Shown here piece by piece: positions 56,416-64,000 of a stretch of DNA of 64,000 bases. The DNA is from Actinomadura sp. NBRC 104412. GTDB taxonomy: Bacteria > Actinomycetota > Actinomycetes > Streptosporangiales > Streptosporangiaceae. The stretch covers positions 91,970 to 155,969 of the forward strand of contig NZ_BSTM01000015.1 of the NCBI RefSeq assembly GCF_030269515.1. Reading direction: 5' to 3'. Position numbers and translations under genes: made by a program. Positions within the stretch are counted from its first letter, which is position 1. Each line of letters starts with the position of its first letter. The notes beneath the pieces were generated by a model. That model was not told the DNA's origin, did no database searches, and worked only from the letters and a program-made list of their open reading frames with translations.

Positions 56416-57228
56416 ATGGCAGACCCGCGGAAAACGATGGAAACCGTCGACCTGACGACGCCGAACGTCGCCCGCATGTACGACTTTCTCCTGGGTGGCA
56501 AGGACAACTTCGCCGCCGACCGGGAGGCCGTCGCCGATGTCGTCCGCCGTGCCCCCGACACGCCGTTCATGGCGCGCGAGAACCGCGCGTTCCTGCGGCG
56601 CGCGGTGCGGTTCCTGGCGGAGTCCGGCATCCGCCAGTTCATCGACATCGGATCGGGGCTGCCCACCCAGGGCAACGTGCACGAGACGGCCCACGAGGTG
56701 GCGCCGGACGCGCGGGTCGTGTACGTCGACGTGGAGCCGATCGTGCTGACCCACGGACGCGCGCTCCTGGCCGGCACACCCGGGGTGACGGTCATCCAGG
56801 GCGACGCGCGGCGTCCCGACGAGATCCTGGACGACCCCGGGTTGCGCGCGCTCATCGACCTCGACCAGCCGGTCGGCGTGCTGATGCTGGCGGTCCTGCA
56901 CTTCATCGACGACCGCGACGACCCGCCCGGGATCGTGGCGCGCCTGCGCGACTCCATGGCGCCCGGCAGCCACCTGGTGGTCTCGCACGTGACCGCCGAC
57001 TTCGACGCCGACAGCAGGGTCCGGGCCGCCGGCGCCGTCTACGACAACGCCACGTTCCAGATCACGCTGCGCGGCCGGGAGCAGGTCATGCGGCTGTTCG
57101 ACGGCTTCGACCTGGTGGACCCGGGCCTGACCACCCTGTCCCTGTGGCGCCCGGACCCCGGTACGTCGCTCCCGCCCGAAGCGGACCGGCAGTGGTGCTA
57201 CGCGGGTGTGGGCCGCAAGCCCGGCTGA
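56416..57228 (+). CDS. SAM-dependent methyltransferase, DUF574 family
   Basis: 270-residue methyltransferase of the actinobacterial Methyltransf_19 (DUF574) family: PNVARMYDFLLGGKDNFAAD, RQFIDIGSGLPTQGNVHETA (SAM loop), VVYVDVEPIVLTHGRALL and LMLAVLHFIDD. Members are abundant in Actinomadura- and Streptomyces-type genomes; substrates are mostly unknown, so a secondary-metabolite role is only likely. ATG 56416 is the family-conserved start, with AGGAG 16 bases before it (somewhat far). It is divergent from P450 and converges with the FAD monooxygenase. Confidence 0.9.
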   Translation: MADPRKTMETVDLTTPNVARMYDFLLGGKDNFAADREAVADVVRRAPDTPFMARENRAFLRRAVRFLAESGIRQFIDIGSGLPTQGNVHETAHEVAPDARVVYVDVEPIVLTHGRALLAGTPGVTVIQGDARRPDEILDDPGLRALIDLDQPVGVLMLAVLHFIDDRDDPPGIVARLRDSMAPGSHLVVSHVTADFDADSRVRAAGAVYDNATFQITLRGREQVMRLFDGFDLVDPGLTTLSLWRPDPGTSLPPEADRQWCYAGVGRKPG

Positions 57229-57270
57229 TTCTCCGTAGGTGGTCAGCGAGCGTCGGCCCGCGGCCGTCCC

Positions 57271-58485
57271 TCAGGGCTTGCGGCCGGTGGAGGCGTGGAG
57301 GTAGCTGGTGACGATGGCCTCCATCTCGCTTGGGTCGATCACGTCCTCGATCCGGTCGAAGCCGTCCGGGGCCCGGCGCTCGACCTCCTCGATGACCTGT
57401 TCCGGGCCGCCGAGCCGGTTGCGCAGGACGATCTGGGCGGTGGCGGGCAGCCGGTCGTGCTGGTAGGCCAGCAGGGCCTCGGCGGGGTCGTCGGACCGAT
57501 CGGCCAGGTGGGCGCCCAGGTTCACCGCGTCCAGGATGGCCTGGCCCGCGCCGTTGGAGCCCATCGGGTACATGGGGTGCGCGGCGTCGCCCAGCAGGGT
57601 GACGCGGCCCCGCGTCCAGTAGGGCAGGGGGTCGCGGTCGCACATCGGGAACTCGAAGCGGTCCCGGGTGGACTCGATCATGGCGACATGGTCGAAGAGG
57701 TCCGGGGTGAAGCGCCCGACGTGCGCGGCCAGGTCGGCGGGGTCGGCCGGACGCGTCCACTCCTGCTCGCCGGGCGGCGGGTCGCCGGGACGGCCGGTCC
57801 TGACGCCGATGGCCCAGTTGGTCAGCCGGGTGTCCGGGGTCGTGCCCGCCGCGATCGGATAGACGACCAGTTTGGCGGTGTTGCCCCCGGCGATCACCAT
57901 GGTCCGGCCCGTGCCGTACACGGGCCACTCGGTGGCGCCGCGCCACAACATCATGCCGCCCCAGCGCGGCGGCCCCTCACCGGGGAACAGGGCCGACCGG
58001 ACCGTCGAGTGGATGCCGTCGGCACCGATCAGGACGTCCGCGCGTGCCTCCGAACCGTTCGCGAAATGGGCGGTGACGGCCCTGGCGTCCTGCTCGAAGC
58101 CGACCAGGCGGTGCCCGGTGCGCACCGCGTCCGCGCCCAGCCGTTCGACCACCGCGTGGTGCAGCAGGCCCTGCAACCGGCCGCGATGCACGCTGATCTG
58201 CGGGTGTGAGAACCCGGCCGCCAGGCCGCAGGGCCTGCGCATGATCTCCTGCCCCAGCCGGTGGGTGTAGACCAGCTCGCCGGTGCGCACCCCAGTCTCG
58301 TCCAGCCGGTCCAGCAGCCCCAGCGCGTCCAGCTCCGCGACCGCGAACGGCAACGCGTTGATCCCCACACCGAGCTCGCGGATCCGCTCGCCGCGCTCGT
58401 AGACCACACAGCCGATGCCCTCGGCGTGCAGGCGCAGCGCGGTGAACAGCCCGCCGATCCCGGCCCCTACGATCATCACCCTCAT
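57271..58485 (-). CDS. FAD-dependent monooxygenase
   Basis: 404-residue class A flavin monooxygenase of the salicylate hydroxylase/PHBH fold. GxGxxG at MIVGAGIGGLFTALRL, the DG motif GADGIHSTVRSALF and the GD motif LLGDAAHPMYPMGSNGAGQA are all in order. GGAGAG precedes ATG 58485, which overlaps the stop of the small membrane protein by four bases. It would hydroxylate an aromatic or polyketide-like substrate with NAD(P)H; the compound is unknown. Confidence 0.9.
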   Translation of the reverse strand: MRVMIVGAGIGGLFTALRLHAEGIGCVVYERGERIRELGVGINALPFAVAELDALGLLDRLDETGVRTGELVYTHRLGQEIMRRPCGLAAGFSHPQISVHRGRLQGLLHHAVVERLGADAVRTGHRLVGFEQDARAVTAHFANGSEARADVLIGADGIHSTVRSALFPGEGPPRWGGMMLWRGATEWPVYGTGRTMVIAGGNTAKLVVYPIAAGTTPDTRLTNWAIGVRTGRPGDPPPGEQEWTRPADPADLAAHVGRFTPDLFDHVAMIESTRDRFEFPMCDRDPLPYWTRGRVTLLGDAAHPMYPMGSNGAGQAILDAVNLGAHLADRSDDPAEALLAYQHDRLPATAQIVLRNRLGGPEQVIEEVERRAPDGFDRIEDVIDPSEMEAIVTSYLHASTGRKP

Positions 58486-58640
58486 GGCTTCTCTCCCCGG
58501 ACGGGTCGGCTCGCCGAGCCCTTGCCTACCAGCCGTGCGCCCACGAACACGATGGCCAGAACGGCCACACCGGCCAGACCGAGCAGCGACATGAGCAAGG
58601 TGGGCATCAACGACCGCCACGGTGGGCTTGCCCGCGTCAT
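58482..58640 (-). CDS. Small single-helix membrane protein
   Basis: 52-residue protein, too short for most gene finders: MTRASPPWRSLMPTLLMSLL then GLAGVAVLAIVFVGARLVGK, one membrane helix followed by a basic tail. It overlaps the FAD monooxygenase start by four bases and the stop of the 39-residue frame upstream in the same way, a chain that argues for real translational coupling. A later start (58607) would give 41 residues. Role unknown; it might anchor the monooxygenase. Confidence 0.5.
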   Translation of the reverse strand: MTRASPPWRSLMPTLLMSLLGLAGVAVLAIVFVGARLVGKGSASRPVRGEKP

Positions 58641-58756
58641 GAGCGGGCGGCGTCGCGTCGGGGACGGTCGTGGCCGCGGGATCCGCGTAACGGTAGGAGG
58701 CGCCCCCGCGCGACGGCACCGCTGGATTCCAGACGGGAAAGGACGTTCAGCCGCAT
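58637..58756 (-). CDS. Tiny basic protein, possible leader or coupling peptide
   Basis: 39-residue frame beginning MRLNVLSRLESSGAVARGRL, very rich in Arg. It overlaps the start of the 52-residue protein by four bases (ATGA), with GGGGTGGG upstream. No family. It may be a leader peptide or a non-coding shadow; the tight overlap is the only positive evidence. From here to the Ser/Thr kinase start (58757-59082) I see no gene, only a divergent promoter region with a tandem 12-base GCGGCCCTCGAC repeat near 58967-58991. Confidence 0.35.
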   Translation of the reverse strand: MRLNVLSRLESSGAVARGRLLPLRGSRGHDRPRRDAARS

Positions 58757-59082
58757 CGACCCACCCCTAGGAAATGGCCACAGGTCACTACAGTGCGGTC
58801 GCCGCGGGGTTCGGTCGGTATCGAGCATCCCCCGATGGCCCGCATGAGCACAACCCCGGACCCGCACCACCCGCGCGGCCGGATCTTGCCGGATTCCGCC
58901 GTTCCGCGATCGTCGCGGGCCATTCGTCCCTACATTCGTCGGCAGGCGTGTGACGCGGCGGTCGGCGCGGCCCTCGACGCGGCCCTCGACGAGTGCGGCA
59001 ACAGCCCGGTTCGCGCCCGCGGGACGCTCATTGCTCCCGCCGAGGTTCCGATCTGCCCGAAGTCTGGAGGAACAGGGCAGCA

Positions 59083-60708
59083 ATGGAGATACCGGGCTAC
59101 GAGCTCCTGGAGATGCTGGGCACCGGCGGGTTCGGCGCGGTGTACCGCGCCCGCCAGCTCGCCGTCCAGCGCGAGGTGGCGCTCAAGATCGACAGCAGGG
59201 TGCTGGCGTCCGAGCGCGACAGGCGCCGCTTCATGCGCGAGGTCACCGCCGCGGGCCGGCTGTCGGGGCATCCGCATGTCGTGGCCCTGTACGACGCGGG
59301 CGTGCTCACCGACGGCCGCCCGTACATGGTCCTCGACCTGTGCCCGAACGGTTCGCTGAACGACCGGCTCCGCGAGACCGGCCCGTTCCCGGCGGCGGAG
59401 GTCGCCGAGATCGGCGTGCACATCGCGGACGCGCTCGCCGCCGCCCATGCCTCGGGCGTCCTGCATCGTGACGTCAAGCCCGCGAACATCCTGGTCGACC
59501 GGTACGGCGGCGTGGCCCTGGCCGACTTCGGGCTGGCGGCGATGCCGCAACCCGGCCTGGAGTCGTCGGCGACCCGCGAGGCCCTCACCCCTGCCTACGC
59601 GCCGCCGGAGGCGTTCCGGCGCGCCGAGCCGGCCCCGGCCGGTGACGTGTACTCGCTCGCCGCCTCCCTTTACGCGCTCCTGTCGGGACGTCCCCCGCAC
59701 TTCCCGCCGGACCGGAGACCGGGCATCGCCGAGCTGATGGCGGCGCAGGCACGGCCGGTCCCCGATGTGCCCGGCGTCCCGGCCCCGCTCATGGCGGTGC
59801 TGCGGCAGGCCATGGCCTTCGACCCGGCCGCCCGTACACCGTCCGCCGCGGCGCTGAGGGACGCCCTGGCGGCCCTCGATCCGCGGGCCTCGGCCGGCAC
59901 CGGCCCCAGGTCCGTCCCGCTCGCCTCCCCGGGACTCCCGGCCGCGCCTCCGGCGCCCCCGCAGGTCTCGCCGCATCCGCCGTACGCCGCCCCGTCCACC
60001 GAACCCTCGTTCGCCCGCGCTGGGATGGCGGGACCCGGCTCCGGCCCGGCCCACGCGATCACGACCTCGCCGTCGCGCCCCCGGCAGGGCGACGCCCGTC
60101 CCGCGCTCTCGCGTGGCGTGCTGCTGGGCGCCGCCGCCCTGGTGACGGCCGGGATCGTGGGAGCCGGGGCGCTCATCGCCCTCTCACGGGGCGGCTCGGA
60201 CGGCGACGACGGCACACCGCGACCCCAGGCGGGCGCGTCCACCGGCAAGCCGGGCGCCACGGCCACGGCGACCGGCCTGGGGGTGCCGGTCACCACGGCG
60301 AACTGCGCCGCCGCCAGGGTCGAGGGCGCCCAGGCCGCCTGCCCGCGAACCGCCGAGTGCTGGGGAGGCATGGTCTCGATCGGCGGCGACACCAGCGCCA
60401 CCCGCCGCGACTGCCGGACCACCCACACCTGGGAGACGTTCGCGATAGCCGTCATGCCCAAGGACGGCGAGACATGGAACAACGCCGAACTGGAGCGGCA
60501 TCCGACGGTCCGCGGGTTGTGCTCAAGGACCGTCCTGCTCGCCTCACGCTCGGCCGCCGGACGGCGCACGCCCTCCGGTGGCTGGACGGCGGGAGTGCTG
60601 CCGCCGTCCAAGTCCGCGTTCGAACGGGGCACCCGCGTCTACCGCTGCCTGGGCTCGCGGGGCCTCGACACCTTGCGCGGCGCGATGTTCGCCCCGCTCG
60701 ACGGCTGA
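59083..60708 (+). CDS. Membrane Ser/Thr protein kinase
   Basis: 541-residue eukaryotic-type kinase. Catalytic domain about residues 8-265: LGTGGFGAVYRA, VALKID (ATP Lys), HRDVKPANILVDR (catalytic loop) and LADFGLA (metal site). A Pro/Ala-rich linker is followed by one transmembrane helix near residues 347-369 (GVLLGAAALVTAGIVGAGAL) and an extracellular domain with about six Cys (NCAAARVEG, ACPRTAEC, DCRTTHTWETFAIA, LCSRTV), resembling septum-formation-type sensors. ATG 59083 has GGAGG. It probably senses an external signal; converges with the PepSY gene. Confidence 0.92.
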   Translation: MEIPGYELLEMLGTGGFGAVYRARQLAVQREVALKIDSRVLASERDRRRFMREVTAAGRLSGHPHVVALYDAGVLTDGRPYMVLDLCPNGSLNDRLRETGPFPAAEVAEIGVHIADALAAAHASGVLHRDVKPANILVDRYGGVALADFGLAAMPQPGLESSATREALTPAYAPPEAFRRAEPAPAGDVYSLAASLYALLSGRPPHFPPDRRPGIAELMAAQARPVPDVPGVPAPLMAVLRQAMAFDPAARTPSAAALRDALAALDPRASAGTGPRSVPLASPGLPAAPPAPPQVSPHPPYAAPSTEPSFARAGMAGPGSGPAHAITTSPSRPRQGDARPALSRGVLLGAAALVTAGIVGAGALIALSRGGSDGDDGTPRPQAGASTGKPGATATATGLGVPVTTANCAAARVEGAQAACPRTAECWGGMVSIGGDTSATRRDCRTTHTWETFAIAVMPKDGETWNNAELERHPTVRGLCSRTVLLASRSAAGRRTPSGGWTAGVLPPSKSAFERGTRVYRCLGSRGLDTLRGAMFAPLDG

Positions 60709-60723
60709 GCCGGCCATCGGGCG

Positions 60724-61185
60724 TCAGTCGTCGTCCCCGTCGTCATGGTCGTCATGGTCGCCGTCGCCGTGGTGCCCGTGGCCATGGCCCCGGGAATCGC
60801 GCTCGGTCCTGTGCCTGAGGACCTTGCCCGTCTGGGCGTCGATGTCGAGGTCGTGCTCGACGCCGCGCGCGATCACGTCGACGTCCCAGACGATGCGGCC
60901 GTATTCCCTCTCGCGTTCGATCGATTCGACGCGGCCATCGGGAACCGTCCGCAGGGCGATGCGCACCGCACCCGCCGGGTCGATCCTCGTCCGTGACGAC
61001 GCCGGCGGAGGTGTGGACGGGGTCGGCGGAGCCGGCGACGCCAGCGGTACGGACGGGGCCAAGGCCGCCAACGTACGGTCGGGTGCTCCGGACGTCGCGC
61101 CCCCGCCGTCGTAGGCCAGCGCGATGCCGCCGCCGAGAACGATCGCCGCGCCCGCGGCCCCGGCGATCACTGTGGTCCTTCGCAT
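60724..61185 (-). CDS. PepSY-domain protein
   Basis: 153-residue exported or anchored protein. An N-terminal hydrophobic segment (VIAGAAGAAIVLGGGIALAY) leads to a Pro/Ala linker and one PepSY domain: DPAGAVRIALRTVPDGRVES, then DVDVIARGVEHDLDIDAQTG. The tail is very rich in His and Asp (GHGHGHHGDGDHDDHDDGDD), so it may bind metal. PepSY proteins often control secreted peptidases or signal through a neighbouring two-component system. ATG 61185 has GAAGGAG. Two CTTA repeats (61263-61277) lie upstream. Confidence 0.85.
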   Translation of the reverse strand: MRRTTVIAGAAGAAIVLGGGIALAYDGGGATSGAPDRTLAALAPSVPLASPAPPTPSTPPPASSRTRIDPAGAVRIALRTVPDGRVESIEREREYGRIVWDVDVIARGVEHDLDIDAQTGKVLRHRTERDSRGHGHGHHGDGDHDDHDDGDDD

Positions 61186-61262
61186 CTGCGGATCTCCTTC
61201 TTCTGCCTGCGTGCCAGAAGGAGGGTGCCTTTGGTCCGTATAGGGCCGCGCTACCACATTGC

Positions 61263-61277
61263 TAAGACGGGGCTAAG
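61263..61277 (-). promoter_or_regulatory. Response-regulator-type repeats before the PepSY gene
   Basis: On the minus strand CTTA occurs at 61277-61274 and at 61266-61263, exactly 11 bp apart (CTTAGCCCCGTCTTAG). The same repeat with the same spacing is present three times at 63276-63301. Both stand upstream of genes that flank the two-component system, so they are probably its binding sites. They overlap the stop of the histidine kinase gene. Confidence 0.55.
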
Positions 61278-62544
61278 GTCCGCCCAGGTCGAGCACCACC
61301 AGGGCGCCGCCCTGCTCGGAGCGGCCGATCGTCAGCCGCCCGCCCGAGCTCTCGGCGGCGCGCCTGGCGATGTCGAGGCCCAGTCCGGTGGACCCGGACC
61401 CGCTGGCCCCGCGTTCCAGCGGACGGGACGTGGCGAAGCCGGGTCCCTCGTCGCTGACGGTCAGCCGCGCGCCGCCCCCGGCCAGGGGTTCCAGGCACAC
61501 GGTGAAGGCGGTCCCCTCGGGCGTGTGGGCGAAGACGTTGCCGAGCAGCGCGTCCACGCCCGCCGACAGGTCGTCGCGGTTGAGCGCCACCGGCAGGGGC
61601 GCCGGGGAGACCAGGGCGGTGAGGCGCCGGTCCTGGTCGTCGGCCAGGACCGTCCAGAACCGCACGCGTTCGGCCACCACCTCGCCCGCGTCACAACCGT
61701 CCGGGGCCGTCGCGCGGGCCGGGCGACGGGCGTCCGCGATGACCTGGGTCACCGCGCGCTCCAGCTCGTCCACCGTGGCGCCGACCCGGGCGGCCTCGTC
61801 CGGGTCGCTCAGATCCTCGATCTCCAGGCGCAGTGCGGTGAGCGGGGTGCGCAGCCGGTGCGAGAGGTCGGCGGCCGCCTCCCGCTCCTGGGCGAGCAGC
61901 TCGGTGATCCGCCCGGCGAGATGGTTGAGGGCGGCCGACACCTCGCGGAACTCGGCGGGCCCCTCGGGACGGGCCCGCGCGTCCAGCTCCCCGGCGGCCA
62001 GCCGGTGCGACACGGCGGCAAGGTCGTGCGTCGGCCGGATGAGCGATCTCGCCATCCGCCGCGCGACCGCCAGGCTCATCCCCAGCAGGACGACCCCCAG
62101 CCCGGCCAGGATCAGCCACGCCCGCGCCACTCCCCGGGTCAGCGCGGCGTCCGGCACGAACGCGCGGACCACCGCGGTGCCCTCCGGAAGGCCCTGCACC
62201 GCCACCAGGACCTCACGCCCGCCACGTGCCTGAGCCGTGATGCTGCCGCCCCGGGCGGCGAGGTCCACCGCGGGCGATCGGTCCGCGGGACGCCCCAGGA
62301 CGTCACCGTCCGGAAGGAACACGGTGACCGGCCACTGGCCGGTGCCCGCTCGTTCGAGGGCGAGCGCCAGCGCGGGCCGGTCCAGCGTGGACACCAGCGC
62401 GGCCGCCGACTCGGCCGCGATCGTCGCCGAGCTCATCGCCCGGTCGGCCGCCACGGTCCGCACCAGCAGCGCCAGCGGCATCAGGAAGGCCAGCAGGACC
62501 AGCGAGGTCGTGGCCGCCACCAGCAGCGTCAGCCTGCGGCTCAT
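61273..62544 (-). CDS. Sensor histidine kinase
   Basis: 423-residue membrane kinase: a first helix (TLLVAATTSLVLLAFLMPLA), an extracellular loop of about 110 residues, a second helix (WLILAGLGVVLLGMSLAVAR), HAMP, phospho-acceptor DLSHRLRTPLTALRLEIEDL (His), then the ATPase domain with N box LLGNVFAHTP and G boxes DEGPGF and GSTGLGLDIARRAAESSGG. It starts at ATG 62544 overlapping the regulator stop. It probably senses a cell-envelope signal together with the PepSY protein. Confidence 0.93.
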   Translation of the reverse strand: MSRRLTLLVAATTSLVLLAFLMPLALLVRTVAADRAMSSATIAAESAAALVSTLDRPALALALERAGTGQWPVTVFLPDGDVLGRPADRSPAVDLAARGGSITAQARGGREVLVAVQGLPEGTAVVRAFVPDAALTRGVARAWLILAGLGVVLLGMSLAVARRMARSLIRPTHDLAAVSHRLAAGELDARARPEGPAEFREVSAALNHLAGRITELLAQEREAAADLSHRLRTPLTALRLEIEDLSDPDEAARVGATVDELERAVTQVIADARRPARATAPDGCDAGEVVAERVRFWTVLADDQDRRLTALVSPAPLPVALNRDDLSAGVDALLGNVFAHTPEGTAFTVCLEPLAGGGARLTVSDEGPGFATSRPLERGASGSGSTGLGLDIARRAAESSGGRLTIGRSEQGGALVVLDLGGP

Positions 62545-63227
62545 CGGCCCGGATCGACGAGTTTGACGCCGACGCCGCGCACCGTGTGCAGGTAGCGCGG
62601 CTCCTGCGCGGTCTCGCCCAGCTTGCGGCGCAGCCAGGACAGGTGCACGTCGACGGTCTTGTCCGCCCTCCCGTACACCGTCCGCCACACCTCGGTGAGC
62701 AGCTCCCGCTTGGTGATCACCTCGCCGGGCCGCTGCGCCAGGTAGTGCAGGAGGTCGAACTCCTTCGGGCTGAGATCGAGCGGCACGCCGTCCAGCACCG
62801 CCTCACGCGAGCGCGGTTCCAGCCGGAGCCCGCCGACCACGAAGGCCGGATCGCCCGCCTCCTCCCGCCGGGAGCGCCGCAGCACCGCGCGGATGCGGGC
62901 GTCGAGCTGCGCCGCGCCGAACGGCTTGATCACATAGTCGTCGGCGCCCGCGTCCAGGGCCCGTACGATCTCCTGCTCGTCGTCGCGCGCCGTCGCCACG
63001 ATCACCGGCACCCGGCTGACCGCGCGGAGCATGCGCAGCACCTCGCGGCCGTCGAGATCGGGCAGGCCGAGGTCGAGCACCACCACGTCGGGCCGGTCCT
63101 CGACGGCCTGGCTGAGCCCGCTCATCGCCGTGCGCGCCGAGGCGATCGCGTGCCCCTGCTCGCCCAGCGCACGCGCGAGATGTGTACGGATCTTGGGATC
63201 GTCCTCGATCAGCAGCACCTGTGCCAC
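62541..63227 (-). CDS. OmpR/PhoB-family response regulator
   Basis: 228-residue regulator with an N-terminal receiver: VLLIEDDPKIRTHLARALGE, phospho-Asp in VVVLDLGLPDLDGREVL, Lys in ADDYVIKPFGAAQL; then the winged-helix DNA-binding domain with LSPKEFDLLHYLAQRPGEVI and VDVHLSWLRRKLGE. GTG 63227 start. It forms an operon with the kinase; CTTA repeats at 11-bp spacing close to its start and before the PepSY gene are likely its binding sites. Confidence 0.93.
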   Translation of the reverse strand: MAQVLLIEDDPKIRTHLARALGEQGHAIASARTAMSGLSQAVEDRPDVVVLDLGLPDLDGREVLRMLRAVSRVPVIVATARDDEQEIVRALDAGADDYVIKPFGAAQLDARIRAVLRRSRREEAGDPAFVVGGLRLEPRSREAVLDGVPLDLSPKEFDLLHYLAQRPGEVITKRELLTEVWRTVYGRADKTVDVHLSWLRRKLGETAQEPRYLHTVRGVGVKLVDPGR

Positions 63228-63275
63228 CTCTGCACGGTATCTCCGCGCGTGCGCCGTGGACCGCTTCGAGCGGGC

Positions 63276-63301
63276 CTTACCACCCGCTTAACCTGGCCTT
63301 A
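63276..63301. promoter_or_regulatory. Three CTTA repeats with 11-bp period
   Basis: CTTA begins at 63276, 63287 and 63298, each 11 bp from the last, in the divergent region between the response regulator and the gene at 63328. One helical turn spacing is the rule for OmpR-type tandem binding. They could control both flanking genes. Confidence 0.6.
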
Positions 63302-63327
63302 GGAACGGCTCGACGATGGTGGGGGAC

Positions 63328-63840
63328 ATGAGGCGACGCGTCCTGCTCGGTATCGCCGGCTGGCTGGCGGCGCTGGTGGCCGCGATCGGCGTCGGCCTCG
63401 CGGCCATCGGGGTGCTGGAGGACGGCATCACGGGCTCGGGGGTGCGGACGCTCGACCGCGACAGCGTCCGCCGGGAGCTGAGCAGCCCGGCCGCCCCCGC
63501 CGGCGACGCCCGGCCGTCCCCGGAGACCGGAGTGTCCCCTCCGTCCGCGGGGACCGGGCCGCCGCGGCGGGACGAGATCACCAGGGTGCTGTCCACCGAA
63601 GGCGGCACCGTCACCGCGGCCTGCGCCGGAGGGCTGGCGCGGCTCGTCGCGTGGAGCCCGCGGCAGGGCTTCGAGGCCGAGAAGGAGGTCCGGGGACCGG
63701 CGGCCGAGGCGGCCGTGACGTTCGAGTCCGACGACGCGGAGTACGACGTCACGGTGACCTGCGGGCCCGGTGGGCCGTCCGCCGGAACGGTCAAGGACGA
63801 CGGCCACGGGCGCGGCCGCCGCGGCCGGGACGGCGACTGA
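63328..63840 (+). CDS. Membrane-anchored protein of unknown function
   Basis: 170-residue protein with one N-terminal helix (LLGIAGWLAALVAAIGVGLA) and an extracellular Pro/Ser-rich linker, then a small domain with two Cys (TVTAACAGGLARLVAWSP and VTVTCGPGG) and a beta-rich look. The C-terminus is Gly/Arg/Asp-rich. GGGGGA precedes ATG 63328. By position it belongs to the regulon of the two-component system and might be the extracellular partner. Function unknown. Confidence 0.65.
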   Translation: MRRRVLLGIAGWLAALVAAIGVGLAAIGVLEDGITGSGVRTLDRDSVRRELSSPAAPAGDARPSPETGVSPPSAGTGPPRRDEITRVLSTEGGTVTAACAGGLARLVAWSPRQGFEAEKEVRGPAAEAAVTFESDDAEYDVTVTCGPGGPSAGTVKDDGHGRGRRGRDGD

Positions 63841-63864
63841 GCGGTCCCGGGGCGCCCGTGTGGG

Positions 63865-64000
63865 TCACATGCTGGCGATGAGCTTGTCGACGCGTTCGTC
63901 CACCGAACGGAACGGGTCCTTGCACAACACCGTCCGCTGCGCCTGATCGTTCAACTTCAGATGCACCCAATCCACCGTGAAATCACGACGCTTCTCCTGC
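63865..64000 (-). CDS. pafA: Pup-protein ligase PafA, C-terminal end
   Basis: The last 44 codons read QEKRRDFTVDWVHLKLNDQA, QRTVLCKDPFRSVDERVDKL and end IASM. This matches the C-terminus of PafA, the ligase that couples the ubiquitin-like Pup to proteins for the actinobacterial proteasome. The rest lies beyond the right edge. It shows that the organism has the Pup-proteasome system, as expected for this phylum. Confidence 0.85.
   Translation of the reverse strand, partial: QEKRRDFTVDWVHLKLNDQAQRTVLCKDPFRSVDERVDKLIASM

Noticed and set aside
58757..59082. Possible gene between the FAD operon and the kinase
   Set aside because: Frames on both strands give low-complexity Arg-rich products; it looks like a divergent promoter region.
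1..64000. tRNA, rRNA or riboswitch genes
   Set aside because: I saw no tRNA-like cloverleaf, rRNA core sequence or recognisable riboswitch class in the intergenic regions, though short RNAs could be missed without a covariance search.

Overview
The window is uniformly high-GC DNA with dense, often overlapping genes (ATGA/GTGA junctions), GTG/TTG starts, several apparently leaderless promoters, and a proteasome-type gene (pafA C-terminus) at the right edge. This points to an actinobacterium. A DUF574-type methyltransferase, mycofactocin-coupled dehydrogenases and a large regulator repertoire fit a Streptomyces/Actinomadura-like soil actinomycete; the genus is inference. I saw no rRNA, tRNA, CRISPR array or intact insertion sequence.

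Layout. 1-4037 (minus): BMP-type nucleoside ABC importer (two permeases, double ATPase, lipoprotein). 4210-14175: small regulator/enzyme modules (AraC + DHFR-like, SPFH/NfeD pair, HxlR + hydrolase, thioesterase, MerR + aldo/keto reductase, LysR + saccharopine-reductase-like protein, MDR oxidoreductase), several with clear palindromic operators. 14184-23425: two IclR regulators facing a catabolic/uptake operon (MFS transporter, Rieske oxygenase, NitT/TauT-type ABC importer, zinc alcohol dehydrogenase, and a small protein that resembles a degenerate FtsZ-type domain). 23426-28423: scarred region with an IS5-like transposase remnant, a nitroreductase-like protein, an Imm51-like immunity protein, a winged-helix regulator/membrane-protein pair under twin operators, a haloperoxidase-like hydrolase and a broken P-loop gene. 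28424-40082: secreted proteins, a release-factor paralogue behind a structured leader, MarR/epimerase pair, ABC-FtsX exporter, a His-rich secreted protein, AraC and Nudix genes.

40088-53743 (minus) is one long apparent operon of 11 genes from a textbook promoter at about 53.8 kb: alpha/beta hydrolase, CUT2-like permease, sugar-type binding lipoprotein, an unusual ATPase-permease fusion, three mycofactocin-coupled-type SDRs plus one classical SDR, an acyl-CoA ligase, a fused E1 alpha/beta ThDP enzyme and an XRE-cupin regulator. It reads as import, oxidation of an alcohol, cleavage/activation of the resulting keto acid, with its own regulator. The substrate is unknown.

53947-64000: NAD kinase, cytochrome P450, DUF574 methyltransferase, FAD monooxygenase with two tiny overlapping upstream genes, a membrane Ser/Thr kinase, a PepSY protein plus histidine kinase/response regulator system with CTTA repeats at 11-bp spacing in two places, a membrane-anchored small protein, and the end of pafA.

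The most unusual items are the release-factor paralogue with a putative leader peptide and sequestered ribosome binding site (30577-31345), the mycofactocin-type operon, the FtsZ-like domain in a catabolic operon, and the paired operators that sit exactly over promoters.
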